A stretch of DNA of 64,000 nucleotides from Verrucomicrobiia bacterium (GTDB lineage Bacteria > Verrucomicrobiota > Verrucomicrobiia > Verrucomicrobiales > DEV007), in assembly GCA_030425385.1 (NCBI GenBank), contig JAUIAH010000039.1:1-64000 (forward strand). The letters are read 5' to 3'. Position numbers and translations under genes: made by a program. This document shows positions 8,517 through 16,587 of the stretch, in pieces (position 1 is the first letter of the stretch; each line of letters starts with the position of its first letter). The notes under the pieces are model-generated. The model saw only the letters and a program-made list of their open reading frames with translations. It did no database searches and was not told the origin of the DNA.

Positions 8517-9545
8517 TTAGCTTGCTTTGAGCTGGGCTTCGGCTTCTTGGTGCGCTTTTTCGGTGAGCGCTAGTTGGAGGTCAGCGTCGACCATGATCTT
8601 GACGAGTTCCTTGAATTTTACTTTCGGCTCCCAGCCTAGTTGTTTTTTGGCTTTGGCGGGGTCGCCGATGAGGAGGTCGACTTCGGCGGGGCGTTCGTAG
8701 CGTTTGTCGTATTCGACGTATTCTTCCCAGTCGAGACCTAGGTGGCCAAAGGTTTCCTGGACGAATTCTTTGACGGTGTGGGTTTCGTTGGTTGCGATGA
8801 CGTAGTCGTCAGGGGTGTCCTGTTGGAGCATGAGCCACATCATTTCGACGTATTCTTTGGCGTAGCCCCAGTCGCGCTTGGCGTCCATGTTGCCAAGGTA
8901 GAGCTTGTCTTGGAGGCCGACTTTGATTCGTGTCGCCGCGCGGGTGATTTTGCGGGTGACGAACGTTTCGCCTCTTCGGGGTGATTCGTGGTTGAAGAGG
9001 ATGCCGCTGCTGCCGTGGAGTCCAAAGCTTTCGCGGTAGTTGACGGTGAGCCAGTGGCCATAGACTTTGGCACAGGCGTAGGGGGAGCGTGGCCAGAAGG
9101 GGGTGGTTTCGATTTGCGGTACTTCTTGCACTTTGCCGAACATCTCGGAGGAGGAGGCTTGGTAGTAGCGGACTTTGTCGATGAGTCCTGTCTCGCGGAT
9201 GGATTCGAGAAGTCGCTGGGTGCCGAGTCCGGTGACATCGCCGGTGTATTCGGGGGTGTCGAAGGAGACGCGGACGTGGCTCTGAGCCCCTAGGTTGTAG
9301 ATTTCGTCCGGCTTGAGTTCGTGAAGGAGCTTGGAGAGGACACCGGTGTCGGTGAGGTCTCCGTAGTGGAGAAAGAGTTTGGTGTCGTCGAAGTGAGGAT
9401 CGCTGTAGATGTGATCGATCCGCTGGGTGTTGAAGCTGGAGGAGCGACGGATGATGCCGTGAACTTCATAACCTTTGCTAAGGAGAAGTTCGGCAAGATA
9501 GGAGCCGTCTTGGCCAGTGATACCGGTGACGAGTGCTTTTTTCAT
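8517..9545 (-). CDS. gmd: GDP-mannose 4,6-dehydratase
   Basis: The enzyme converts GDP-D-mannose to GDP-4-keto-6-deoxymannose, the precursor of GDP-fucose and related sugars. The 342-residue product starts with [20 protein letters not shown], the NAD(P)-binding glycine motif, followed by [11 protein letters not shown] and HYGDLTD. The catalytic Y-x-x-x-K is in [10 protein letters not shown], and [16 protein letters not shown] is the usual substrate-binding stretch. I chose the ATG at 9545 because the frame extended to 9659 only adds 38 low-complexity residues before the conserved start. The next gene upstream encodes GDP-fucose synthase, so the two steps are encoded together. The length fits the family. 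Confidence 0.96.
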   Translation of the reverse strand: MKKALVTGITGQDGSYLAELLLSKGYEVHGIIRRSSSFNTQRIDHIYSDPHFDDTKLFLHYGDLTDTGVLSKLLHELKPDEIYNLGAQSHVRVSFDTPEYTGDVTGLGTQRLLESIRETGLIDKVRYYQASSSEMFGKVQEVPQIETTPFWPRSPYACAKVYGHWLTVNYRESFGLHGSSGILFNHESPRRGETFVTRKITRAATRIKVGLQDKLYLGNMDAKRDWGYAKEYVEMMWLMLQQDTPDDYVIATNETHTVKEFVQETFGHLGLDWEEYVEYDKRYERPAEVDLLIGDPAKAKKQLGWEPKVKFKELVKIMVDADLQLALTEKAHQEAEAQLKAS

Positions 9546-9568
9546 GTGGGGGCTGAATGACGCGGTTG

Positions 9569-10522
9569 TTAGGCTCGGACGAGCTTGGATTGAGTTTCCT
9601 CTAAAAAGGTGTGATAGGTTTGCTTGAGGCCTTCTTGGAGAGGGATGGTTGGGGTCCATCCAGTGGCGTGAAGCCGTTCTGTTTTGAGTAGTTTGCGAGG
9701 AGTGCCGTCTGGTTTGGTGGTGTCGAATGTGATGTGGCCTTGATACCCGACGGCTGCTTTGACGTGTTCTGCTAGTTGGGCGATGGTTTGGTCTTCGCCG
9801 CTGCCGACGTTGATCCAGTCAGCTGGATTTTCTAGTGTGAGGAGATGGAGGCAGGCTTGTGCGAGGTCGTCTACGTGGAGGAATTCGCGTCGCACGTTTC
9901 CGGTGCCCCATACGGTGACACTGGGACTTCCGTTTTGTTTGGCTTCATGGAATCGACGAATGAGTCCAGGAATGACGTGAGAATTCTCGGGGTGGTAGTT
10001 GTCGCCTGGCCCATAGAGATTGGTGGGCATCGCGGAGTGATAGAGGACGCCGTGCTGATTCCGGTAAGCTTGGCAGAGTTTGAGGCCGGCGATTTTGGCG
10101 ATGGCGTAGGGTTCGTTGGTGGGCTCGAGCGCGCTCGTGAGGAGGCATTCCTCAGGCATGGGTTGTGGGGCTTCGCGCGGGTAGATGCAGGAACTGCCGA
10201 GGAAGAGGAGCCTTGAGACGCCAGCGAGATAGGCGGCGTGGATAGTGTGCGTGGCGGTGGCGAGATTCTCGTAGATGAAGTCTGCCGGGTAAGTCTTGTT
10301 GGCGTGGATACCTCCGACCTTGGCGGCTGCGACGATGACGACGTCAGGTCTTTTGTCAGTGAGGTAGTGATTGACCGCTGTCTGATTGCAGAGATCGAGC
10401 TCTTGGCGCGTGGGCGCGAGAACTTTGGAGTGTCCGGTGGCGTGGAGGGCACGGCACAATGCACTGCCGACCATACCGCGGCTACCGGTGATGAGGATTC
10501 TGGCGTTCTCAAGACCGCTCAT
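9569..10522 (-). CDS. fcl: GDP-L-fucose synthase
   Basis: This epimerase-reductase makes GDP-L-fucose from the product of the dehydratase next door. The 317-residue protein has the NADP motif [14 protein letters not shown] near residue 9, the AAAKVGGI loop near 65, the serine motif LGSSCIYP near 107 and the catalytic Y-x-x-x-K in [13 protein letters not shown] near 138. [10 protein letters not shown] near 210 is the conserved C-terminal substrate contact. It ends 23 bases before the gmd start codon and follows the cupin gene by a few bases. Together these genes predict a fucose or 6-deoxyhexose residue in the exported glycan. Confidence 0.95.
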   Translation of the reverse strand: MSGLENARILITGSRGMVGSALCRALHATGHSKVLAPTRQELDLCNQTAVNHYLTDKRPDVVIVAAAKVGGIHANKTYPADFIYENLATATHTIHAAYLAGVSRLLFLGSSCIYPREAPQPMPEECLLTSALEPTNEPYAIAKIAGLKLCQAYRNQHGVLYHSAMPTNLYGPGDNYHPENSHVIPGLIRRFHEAKQNGSPSVTVWGTGNVRREFLHVDDLAQACLHLLTLENPADWINVGSGEDQTIAQLAEHVKAAVGYQGHITFDTTKPDGTPRKLLKTERLHATGWTPTIPLQEGLKQTYHTFLEETQSKLVRA

Positions 10523-10529
10523 CGGAGAA

Positions 10530-10952
10530 CTAGGCGCTGGCTTGGATGTTGGGACGTTCGAAACGAACTTTATCGGCGTCTCCTACGTAGGGGCCTTGTT
10601 TGACTTCGATCATTTCGAGGTCGTCGAGCGCTTCAAATCCGTGGCCTCCAGCGATGAGGAGGATGACGTCTCCTTGGTGAAGTGTGCGGCTTTCTAGGTA
10701 CTTTTTGTCCTGAGTGTAGAAGTCGACGCGGAGGCTTCCCTTGCGGATGAAGAGTGCTTCTTGCGTGTCGGTGATGGTGCGTTCGACGGGATTGTGGACG
10801 TGTGGGATGATTTCTTTGCCCTTGGGGTGCCGCATGAAGGCGATCTGCTGAGAGGCTTCGTTTTCAGTGCAGAAGTGGATTCCCGGCTCGTCGAATTGGG
10901 CGGGGATGATGATGGCGAGGAGCTCGTTGTCGTGATGGACCTTTTCGATCAT
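10530..10952 (-). CDS. cupin-fold protein
   Basis: The 140-residue protein looks like a single cupin barrel. [19 protein letters not shown] near residues 43-61 supplies the two histidines and the Glu of cupin motif 1, and [13 protein letters not shown] near 96 supplies motif 2. A signal peptide is absent. In polysaccharide loci similar proteins act as sugar-nucleotide isomerases or are simply labelled hypothetical. I cannot assign a reaction. It overlaps neither neighbour and lies 7 bases before the fucose synthase gene. An AT-richer 82-base gap separates it from the aminotransferase gene upstream, so a separate promoter is possible. Confidence 0.7.
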   Translation of the reverse strand: MIEKVHHDNELLAIIIPAQFDEPGIHFCTENEASQQIAFMRHPKGKEIIPHVHNPVERTITDTQEALFIRKGSLRVDFYTQDKKYLESRTLHQGDVILLIAGGHGFEALDDLEMIEVKQGPYVGDADKVRFERPNIQASA

Positions 10953-11034
10953 TCGCCTTAACGACTAATCCAACTATAGTATTTGTAAAGACTAGATGGA
11001 TTATTTGAGGTGGGGAGCATGGTGGCCGTTTTTG
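10953..11034. promoter_or_regulatory. AT-rich spacer with 7-bp inverted repeat inside the operon
   Basis: This 82-base gap is visibly richer in A and T than the genes around it. It contains TAATCCA at 10966-10972 and its complement TGGATTA at 10997-11003, with TATAGT-like hexamers between them on the minus strand. This may be an internal promoter with an operator for the cupin-fcl-gmd segment. No strong -35 hexamer at proper spacing is visible, so the call is tentative. Confidence 0.25.
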
Positions 11035-12126
11035 CTACGACGCGTTGCGGAGTGCTTGGCAGACGTGGCCAATTTCTTGGTCGGTCAGGTAGGGATTCAT
11101 GGGGAGGCTGAGTCCCTGGGAGGCGACTTTCTCGGTAATGGGAAAGTCGCCGGCTTGATGGCCGAGGTGCGTGAAGACGGGCTGGAGATGGAGCGGGACC
11201 GCGTAGTAGGAGACGGAGGGGATGTCTTGGTCTGCGAGGCGCCGGTGAAGGGCGTCACGGTCGTCGGAGAGGATGGTGTATTGAGCGTAGACGGAAGTGT
11301 TCCCTTTGGCGACGGGTGGAAGGGTGAGCGCAGTGCCGGCGAGGTGCTGGTTGTAGGTGTCGGCGACAGATTGACGCTTGGTGATTTCGTCGTCAAAGAT
11401 ATCGAGCTTGGCGAGAATGATGGCTGCCTGGAGGGAGTCGAGTCGCCCGTTGATGCCGAGGATGGGGTGATGGTGTTTTTTTGCTTGGCCGTGGACGCGG
11501 ATTTGCCGCATGCGTTCGGCTAGCTGTGCATCGGTGGTGAAGAGGGCTCCACCGTCGCCATAGCCCCCGAGGGGCTTGGATGGGAAGAAGGAGGTGCTAC
11601 CGATGGCGGAAAGGGCGCAGGATTTTTGGCCATGATGAGTGGCCCCGAAGGATTGGGCGGCATCTTCGATGACCGGGAGATTGTGTTTCTCTGCAATGGC
11701 ATTGATGGCGGTCATGTCAGCCGTTTGCCCATAAATTCCGACTGGCATGATGGCTTTCGTGCGGTCGGTGATGGCGGCTTCCACCAATGTGGGGTCCATG
11801 TTCCAGGTGGCTTCATCAATGTCGACGAAGATGGGTTTGGCCCCGGCCAGTTGGATCATTTCCGCCGTGGAGATCCAGGTGTAGGGGACGGTGATGACCT
11901 CATCGCCAGGGCCGATTTCGAGGGCCATGAGGGCGATGAGAAGGGTGTCCGTGCCGCTGGAGGCTCCGATGCAGTGGGGCACACCGACGTAATCGGCTAG
12001 ACGCGCTTCGAGTTCGCGGATCTCGGGACCGAGGATGTACTGGCCGTGGTCGAGGACGGTGGCAATCCTGCGATCGAGTTCGGGTCTGATCCGCGCTTGT
12101 TGCGCTTTGAGGTCAATGAATTGCAT
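11035..12126 (-). CDS. DegT/DnrJ/EryC1/StrS sugar aminotransferase
   Basis: The 363-residue PLP enzyme starts MQFIDLKAQQARIRPELD, the standard opening of the DegT family. Substrate loop GASSGTDTLLIAL lies near residue 60, the DAAQSFGA motif near 160 and the catalytic Lys in FFPSKPLGGYGDGGA near 182-196. It should transaminate a nucleotide-linked keto-sugar to an amino sugar, building a residue of the polysaccharide. I chose the ATG at 12126 because the extension to 12174 lies before the conserved start. It follows the NusG-like gene by about 130 bases and is the first enzyme gene of the operon. Confidence 0.93.
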   Translation of the reverse strand: MQFIDLKAQQARIRPELDRRIATVLDHGQYILGPEIRELEARLADYVGVPHCIGASSGTDTLLIALMALEIGPGDEVITVPYTWISTAEMIQLAGAKPIFVDIDEATWNMDPTLVEAAITDRTKAIMPVGIYGQTADMTAINAIAEKHNLPVIEDAAQSFGATHHGQKSCALSAIGSTSFFPSKPLGGYGDGGALFTTDAQLAERMRQIRVHGQAKKHHHPILGINGRLDSLQAAIILAKLDIFDDEITKRQSVADTYNQHLAGTALTLPPVAKGNTSVYAQYTILSDDRDALHRRLADQDIPSVSYYAVPLHLQPVFTHLGHQAGDFPITEKVASQGLSLPMNPYLTDQEIGHVCQALRNAS

Positions 12127-12258
12127 GTGCCTATGCTGCCGCCCTTGGTCGGTTGCCGTGTTCATGAGAGGCAAGACCTGGGGAGGTGGACCGTTTGCGG
12201 GAATAGGGCGCCATGGGCGTGGCTATGTGGTGTGACCGATTGCTCGGCCAGTCAAGTG

Positions 12259-12813
12259 TCAGCGGTAATTGACCGCGACGAGATCTTTGGTGGGCACCTC
12301 TACGGGTTGTGTCTGCCCGAGGAAATTCATGAGGATTTGGACCCGATCTTTGGCGGGCATGTACCGTTGTACTACTGCGCGAATGCCTTGGAAGGGACCT
12401 TCGGCGACTTCGACTTCATCGCCTGGTTCCATCACTGGATTGAGTGTTTTGACTTCTTCGGGACCTACCTCGGTCCGAAGGAAATCGATGAAGCTGGGAT
12501 CGATGGGGGGGCGGTGATCTCCAAAGTGAACGATGGTGGAGACGCCATTGGCGTAGGTAACGGCGCGGCTGCGGCTTTCGAAGTCGAATCGGGCGAAGAT
12601 GTAGCAAGGGAACATCGCTTGATGGAAGAGAACTTTGCCTCGTTGCGTGGCTTTGTGGTAGCGGATCCGCGGGCAGAACGTTTCGACGTCTCCGAGGATG
12701 CGGAGGTGGGCGGCAGCAATGTGTTCGCTCTTGGTCTTGGTGCGGAGGGTGTACCAGGCGGTTCCATCAGGGAGATGATGGCGAGGGCGTTCGGATTCAG
12801 GTTCTGGGGACAT
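12259..12813 (-). CDS. NusG paralogue (RfaH/UpxY-like antiterminator)
   Basis: The 184-residue protein has the NusG N-terminal (NGN) domain: TAWYTLRTKTKSEHIAAAHL near residues 18-38, FCPRIRY, and PCYIFARFDFES near 68. A KOW-type C-terminal domain follows with PGDEVEVAEGPFQGIRAVV near 126-144. The true nusG lies at 62311-62886, so this is a specialised paralogue. Such proteins load on RNA polymerase at an ops-like site and prevent early termination in long surface-polysaccharide operons. Its place as the second gene of a leftward operon of more than 12 kb fits that role exactly. I did not find a convincing ops element by eye. Confidence 0.88.
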   Translation of the reverse strand: MSPEPESERPRHHLPDGTAWYTLRTKTKSEHIAAAHLRILGDVETFCPRIRYHKATQRGKVLFHQAMFPCYIFARFDFESRSRAVTYANGVSTIVHFGDHRPPIDPSFIDFLRTEVGPEEVKTLNPVMEPGDEVEVAEGPFQGIRAVVQRYMPAKDRVQILMNFLGQTQPVEVPTKDLVAVNYR

Positions 12814-12863
12814 TGCGGATCGAATCGATGAGGAGGTGATTGGGTTGAGGGGAAAGAGGGACT

Positions 12864-13370
12864 TCAGGAGAAGAACCGCTGCACGAGAGGGAGAAACTTC
12901 TCAGTGCGGCGGTGCCAGACGTTGAGCTTGCTCAGTCTTTCCTGATAGAATGCTGCGTGCTCGTGCTCGGGATCTTGGGGAATGGAATCGATGTGCTCAA
13001 GGCGCTCGGTTCCGCTATGAAGGTGAGGGAGGAGTTCCTCTCGGATGAAGCCGCCGACGAGTTTCTTGAGTTCAGTCTCGGCGACAAAGTGGTCTTTCCG
13101 AGTGCCGGCCACATAGACGCACCGCACGGCTCCCAGGGTTCGCAGAAATTTCAGCCCTTGGCTGGTGGAGCCTTTGCTGATCTGCAGGCGGTTCAAGATG
13201 GCGTCGAAGGATAGGGGTTCCGGTGAGATACAAAGAAGTCCGTATATTTCACCAAGGGATTTCGGTAATCCAAGCACGCGAACTCCGTTGACGAAGAGGT
13301 CAATGACGCCGGTTTCCAGGGGGCTGAGCCCTGAGATCGCCTCATCTAAAACCGGTTGCAATTGTGACAT
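12864..13370 (-). CDS. GbsR/MarR-type transcriptional regulator
   Basis: The 168-residue protein is a winged-helix regulator of the GbsR kind: IYGLLCISPEPLSFDAIL near residue 43 and RLQISKGSTSQGLKFLRTLGAV near 65 form the helix-turn-helix. A long C-terminal helical part with many His and Glu residues probably dimerises. It is read away from lpxC, and the 170-base divergent gap holds an inverted repeat that could be its operator. It lies directly upstream of the NusG-like gene (about 50 bases), so it may control the polysaccharide operon together with that protein. The effector is unknown. Confidence 0.83.
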   Translation of the reverse strand: MSQLQPVLDEAISGLSPLETGVIDLFVNGVRVLGLPKSLGEIYGLLCISPEPLSFDAILNRLQISKGSTSQGLKFLRTLGAVRCVYVAGTRKDHFVAETELKKLVGGFIREELLPHLHSGTERLEHIDSIPQDPEHEHAAFYQERLSKLNVWHRRTEKFLPLVQRFFS

Positions 13371-13409
13371 GTTTCCGTATTTCTCAATTCTCTAAGATAA
13401 GGCGGGCTT

Positions 13410-13429
13410 TGTTCAAGAATAAATGAACA
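13410..13429. promoter_or_regulatory. inverted repeat, candidate operator
   Basis: TGTTCA at 13410-13415 and TGAACA at 13424-13429 form a perfect 6-bp inverted repeat with an 8-base AT-only-plus-one-G spacer, followed at once by the palindrome GAATATTC (13430-13437 region). It lies about 40 bases upstream of the GbsR-like start codon. Spacing and symmetry fit a dimeric winged-helix regulator controlling its own promoter, which is an inference. Confidence 0.4.
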
Positions 13430-13438
13430 GAATATTCA

Positions 13439-13470
13439 CTTTGACCGCCGATCAAGGCGGACGTTCAAAG
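13439..13470 (+). promoter_or_regulatory. hairpin in the lpxC-fabZ upstream region
   Basis: CTTTGA plus CCGCC at 13439-13449 can pair with GGCGG at 13456-13460 and TCAAAG at 13465-13470, leaving a six-base loop and a four-base bulge. It lies about 70 bases before the lpxC-fabZ ATG. There is no T-run, so it is more likely a leader structure or a regulator site than a terminator. Confidence 0.3.
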
Positions 13471-13541
13471 AAAGCGGATTGGCTGACGGATGGGTCCGCG
13501 CTTGCGCCTCCGGGTATCATTTGCGATTAGGGAGGCCGATC

Positions 13542-14858
13542 ATGGCCGACCCTGAATTCCAGCACACTCTTGCAAAGGCGAGCACACTCGCAGGCACTTC
13601 CTTGCACACGGGGGAGAAAGTGACGCTCACTTTGAAGCCGGCACCTGTTCACCATGGACTGAAGTTTCGGCGCATTGATCTGGAGGATGAGCCGTTCATT
13701 GATGCGCATGCGTCGAAGGTGAAGATGGTGGAGCGGGCCACGACCCTCGCGGAGGGGAGTGTGAAAGTGCACACAGTCGAGCACGTGATCTCAGCTCTGG
13801 TCGGCATGGGCGTGGATAACGCCATCATCGAGATGGATGCGAATGAGCCGCCCATTGGGGATGGAAGCGCGGCTCCTTTCGTTGAGTGCATCAAACAAGC
13901 GGGGATTGTGGCTCAGGATGCTCCTAGGCAAGTGTTTGAGATTCGCGAACCGATTCACAAGGAGTTTCCCAATGGCTCGATCCTAACGATTGTCCCAGAT
14001 AAGAAGTTCCGCATCTCATGCACGCAGGTGGGCCCGAACGGACGGATGACGCAGTATCGCTCGACGGAGGTCACGCCGGAGATCTACGAGAATGAGATCG
14101 CGGGTGCGCGCACATTTGTTTTTTACGAAGACGTGAAGCCGCTGATGGACAAAGGGCTGATCAAGGGAGGGAGTTTGGAGAATGCCGTGGTCATTCGCGA
14201 TGATACGACCATGAGCAAAGAGCCACTACGGTTCGATGATGAATTTGTGAGGCACAAGATTCTCGATGTGATTGGCGACCTCGCCCTCTGTGGGAAACGG
14301 TTCATGGGGCATGTGATCGCGGTCATGCCAGGACATGCGTCCAACACGGAAATGGCTAATCAGTTAGGGCAACACTTTGCCAAACAGGCCTCAATGGTAA
14401 AGCCCGTTTCCATCCCGACGGGCAAAGCGGTGCTCGACGTGAACGAAGTGATGCAGGTCTTGCCTCATCGGTATCCATTTCTTATGGTAGATCGCATTGT
14501 CGACTTTGAGGGCGACAATCAATGCACGGGGGTGAAATCAGTGACGATCAACGAGCCTTACTTTGAAGGGCATTTCCCGGGGCATCCGGTGATGCCTGGC
14601 GTGTTGCAGGTCGAAGCGATGGCGCAAGTCGCGAGCATTCTCATGCTGCGCAAAGAGGATAATCAGGGGAAGATCGGCTATTTCATGAGTGCGGATAAGG
14701 TTAAATTTCGCAAGCCTGTCTTCCCAGGCGACCAGCTGTTTATCGAAGCGGAGATTGTGAGGATCCGCCGAAGCATTGGGGCGGCCAATGCTCGATGCTT
14801 GGTGAATGGGGAAGTGGTATCCGAAGCGGAATTGAAGTTTAGTCTCTTCTCACCCTAA
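13542..14858 (+). CDS. lpxC/fabZ: bifunctional UDP-3-O-acyl-N-acetylglucosamine deacetylase / 3-hydroxyacyl-ACP dehydratase (LpxC-FabZ fusion)
   Basis: Residues 1-285 are LpxC, the zinc deacetylase of lipid A synthesis, and residues about 295-438 are FabZ of fatty acid elongation. The LpxC zinc ligands are visible as H81 (HTVEH), H238 and D242 (RHKILDVIGD). The FabZ catalytic His/Glu pair is H344 and E358 in GHFPGHPVMPGVLQVE. The ATG at 13542 follows a GGAGG at 13531-13535, so I prefer it to the frame extended to 13479. Fused genes of this kind are known from Bacteroidetes and the PVC group; they join two enzymes that compete for or supply hydroxyacyl-ACP. lpxA follows after 9 bases. The presence of this gene shows that the cell makes LPS. 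Confidence 0.96.
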   Translation: MADPEFQHTLAKASTLAGTSLHTGEKVTLTLKPAPVHHGLKFRRIDLEDEPFIDAHASKVKMVERATTLAEGSVKVHTVEHVISALVGMGVDNAIIEMDANEPPIGDGSAAPFVECIKQAGIVAQDAPRQVFEIREPIHKEFPNGSILTIVPDKKFRISCTQVGPNGRMTQYRSTEVTPEIYENEIAGARTFVFYEDVKPLMDKGLIKGGSLENAVVIRDDTTMSKEPLRFDDEFVRHKILDVIGDLALCGKRFMGHVIAVMPGHASNTEMANQLGQHFAKQASMVKPVSIPTGKAVLDVNEVMQVLPHRYPFLMVDRIVDFEGDNQCTGVKSVTINEPYFEGHFPGHPVMPGVLQVEAMAQVASILMLRKEDNQGKIGYFMSADKVKFRKPVFPGDQLFIEAEIVRIRRSIGAANARCLVNGEVVSEAELKFSLFSP

Positions 14859-14867
14859 CGATACCTT

Positions 14868-15644
14868 ATGGCGACCGCCATTCATCCGACAGCCATCATC
14901 GATTCCCAAGTTAGCCTTGGTGAAGAGGTGATCGTGGGTCCCTACTGTGTGATCCAGGGGGCGGTGACCGTCGGAGATCGTTGTCATTTGAAGAGCCATG
15001 TCGTTCTGCAAGGGCCGTTGGTGATGGGGCCTGACAATGTGGTCTATCCGTTCGCCGTGATTGGCGAGCAAACCCAGGATTTGAAATATGTGGGGGAACC
15101 GACGCGTTTGGAAGTGGGTGCCCGCAACTGCTTCCGCGAGCATGTATCGGTCCATCGGAGCACCGCCGTTGATGGAAAGACTATTGTTGGCAATGATGGG
15201 AATTTCCTCGCTTACAGTCACATTGCGCATGATTGCGTGGTGGGCGATCATGTGATCTTCTCTAACAATGGCACCCTTGCAGGCCATGTGCATGTCGATA
15301 ATCATGCCATCATCGGAGGGCTCACGGCGGTGCACCAATTCTGCAGGATCGGCCAACATGCGATCACGGGTGGCTGCACGAAGATCGTGCAGGATGTGCC
15401 GCCTTTCATGATTGCGGACGGTAATCCGGCGGAAGTGCGTGGGATCAACAAGGTGGGTCTGGAGAGGCGTGGGTTCGACAGTGATGCTCTGCGTGCTTTA
15501 CGAGAATGTTATAAATTACTTTATCGTGAAGGTCTAAATACGAAGCAAGCGGTCGCAATGATCCAAGAGCGCTATGCGGAGCATGCCGTCGTCGAGCACC
15601 TCTGTTCCTTCGTTGCCTCAAGTGAACGAGGGATCATACGCTAA
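14868..15644 (+). CDS. lpxA: UDP-N-acetylglucosamine O-acyltransferase
   Basis: LpxA attaches 3-hydroxyacyl chains to UDP-GlcNAc, the first step of lipid A synthesis. The 258-residue protein shows the left-handed beta-helix hexapeptide repeats from the start (IHPTAIIDSQVSLGEEVIVG) to about residue 185. The catalytic His is in the HIAHDCVVGDHVIFSNN region near 120-136, and GGLTAVHQFCRIG near 147 is the family loop. The C-terminal 70 residues are helical, as usual, with GLERRGFD near 200. The gene is 9 bases downstream of lpxC-fabZ in the same direction, so the three activities are made together. Confidence 0.97.
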   Translation: MATAIHPTAIIDSQVSLGEEVIVGPYCVIQGAVTVGDRCHLKSHVVLQGPLVMGPDNVVYPFAVIGEQTQDLKYVGEPTRLEVGARNCFREHVSVHRSTAVDGKTIVGNDGNFLAYSHIAHDCVVGDHVIFSNNGTLAGHVHVDNHAIIGGLTAVHQFCRIGQHAITGGCTKIVQDVPPFMIADGNPAEVRGINKVGLERRGFDSDALRALRECYKLLYREGLNTKQAVAMIQERYAEHAVVEHLCSFVASSERGIIR

Positions 15645-15661
15645 CATCAGCACCCGATCAC

Positions 15662-16336
15662 GTGCAAGATCCCGGATTCGTCAAACGTGCCTTCTCGCAG
15701 ATTGCGGGACGCTATGTGCTCACGAATCATGTGCTTTCGCTAGGAACAGACATTCTTTGGCGACGAAGATTTGTACGCGGTGTCAGGGCTCGTTCCCCTA
15801 GACTGCTCCTCGATGTGGCTACGGGAAGTGGAGACGTCGCGCGCGAGGTGCAGCGGCAAGCTCCTGAGATTGCCATCTTGGGAGCTGACTTTTGTGCGCC
15901 CATGTTAGGAATTGCGCGCAAGGCTGGAGTGCGGAATCTCGTGGTGGCGGATGGCCTTCATTTGCCTGTAGGGGATGCGTCCTTTGATGCGATCACGGTT
16001 GCGTTTGGCCTGCGAAACATGGCTTCGTGGACAGATGCCCTTCAGGAATGGCATCGGATTCTCAAGCCTGGGGGGGCTTTGCATGTGCTCGATTTCTCAC
16101 AACCTTCGTGGCAGCCTTTTAAAGGGCTCTACCTCTTCTATTTGCACAAAGTGCTTCCCAAAGCGGCGGGGATTCTCACCGGACAACGCCAGGCTTATGA
16201 GTATTTATCGACGTCGATCGATCAATTTCCTCATGGCGAGGCGATGTGTGCGTTGTTAGAGAAGTCGGGATTCAACGAGGTCTCTGCCCAAGGGCTCTCA
16301 GGTGGGATCGCCTCGATCTACGAGGGAGTGAAGTGA
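15662..16336 (+). CDS. ubiE: demethylmenaquinone/ubiquinone C-methyltransferase (UbiE/MenG)
   Basis: The 224-residue methyltransferase acts in quinone synthesis. The family marks are FSQIAGRYVLTNHVLSLG near residue 11-28, the SAM motif LLDVATGSGDVA near 48, the ADGLHLPVGDASFDAITVAFGLRN stretch near 95 to 118 (read in pieces) and LKPGGALHVLDFSQP near 137. The start is a GTG at 15662, 17 bases after the lpxA stop; the first conserved residues begin within ten codons of it. Whether the acceptor is ubiquinone or menaquinone cannot be told from this gene; Verrucomicrobia generally use menaquinone. It is probably in one transcript with lpxC-fabZ and lpxA. Confidence 0.9.
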   Translation: MQDPGFVKRAFSQIAGRYVLTNHVLSLGTDILWRRRFVRGVRARSPRLLLDVATGSGDVAREVQRQAPEIAILGADFCAPMLGIARKAGVRNLVVADGLHLPVGDASFDAITVAFGLRNMASWTDALQEWHRILKPGGALHVLDFSQPSWQPFKGLYLFYLHKVLPKAAGILTGQRQAYEYLSTSIDQFPHGEAMCALLEKSGFNEVSAQGLSGGIASIYEGVK

Positions 16337-16349
16337 ACGATGGCTTCCG

Positions 16350-16586
16350 TTAGGAAGGGTCGTCCGCATCCCAATCATCGCCGCCTGCCGCCAGATCCCA
16401 GTAGCGTCCGAGGCAGAAAGCGATGAAGACGGCGTAGAAGAATGACGCGACCACGGCATAGAGCGCCCAAGTGGGAAACCCCAGGACCACCGGCGGCAAC
16501 TGCTCTCCAGGGAGAAAGAACCATGGCACGGTGAAGAGTAGCGCCACTAGAGAGTAGATGAATAGAGCTCCTTTGGACCGGATCAT
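16350..16586 (-). CDS. small membrane protein, DUF3311/YhdT-like
   Basis: The 78-residue protein has two membrane segments (residues about 7-25 and 38-60) with a short loop containing LPGEQLPPVVLGFPTW between them. This layout, with the G-x-P-x-x turn leading into the second helix, resembles the small DUF3311/YhdT proteins that accompany sodium-solute symporters. No symporter gene is adjacent here, so the comparison is weak. The C-terminus is acidic. It is tail to tail with ubiE and 1 base after the stop region of the large FG-GAP lipoprotein gene in the same direction, so it may be the last gene of that transcript. Confidence 0.55.
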   Translation of the reverse strand: MIRSKGALFIYSLVALLFTVPWFFLPGEQLPPVVLGFPTWALYAVVASFFYAVFIAFCLGRYWDLAAGGDDWDADDPS

Positions 16587-16587
16587 G

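Noticed and set aside
12046-12831. 261-codon plus-strand frame over the NusG-like gene and the start of the aminotransferase gene
   Set aside because: It has low-complexity Gly/Asp/Val composition and opposes two conserved genes.
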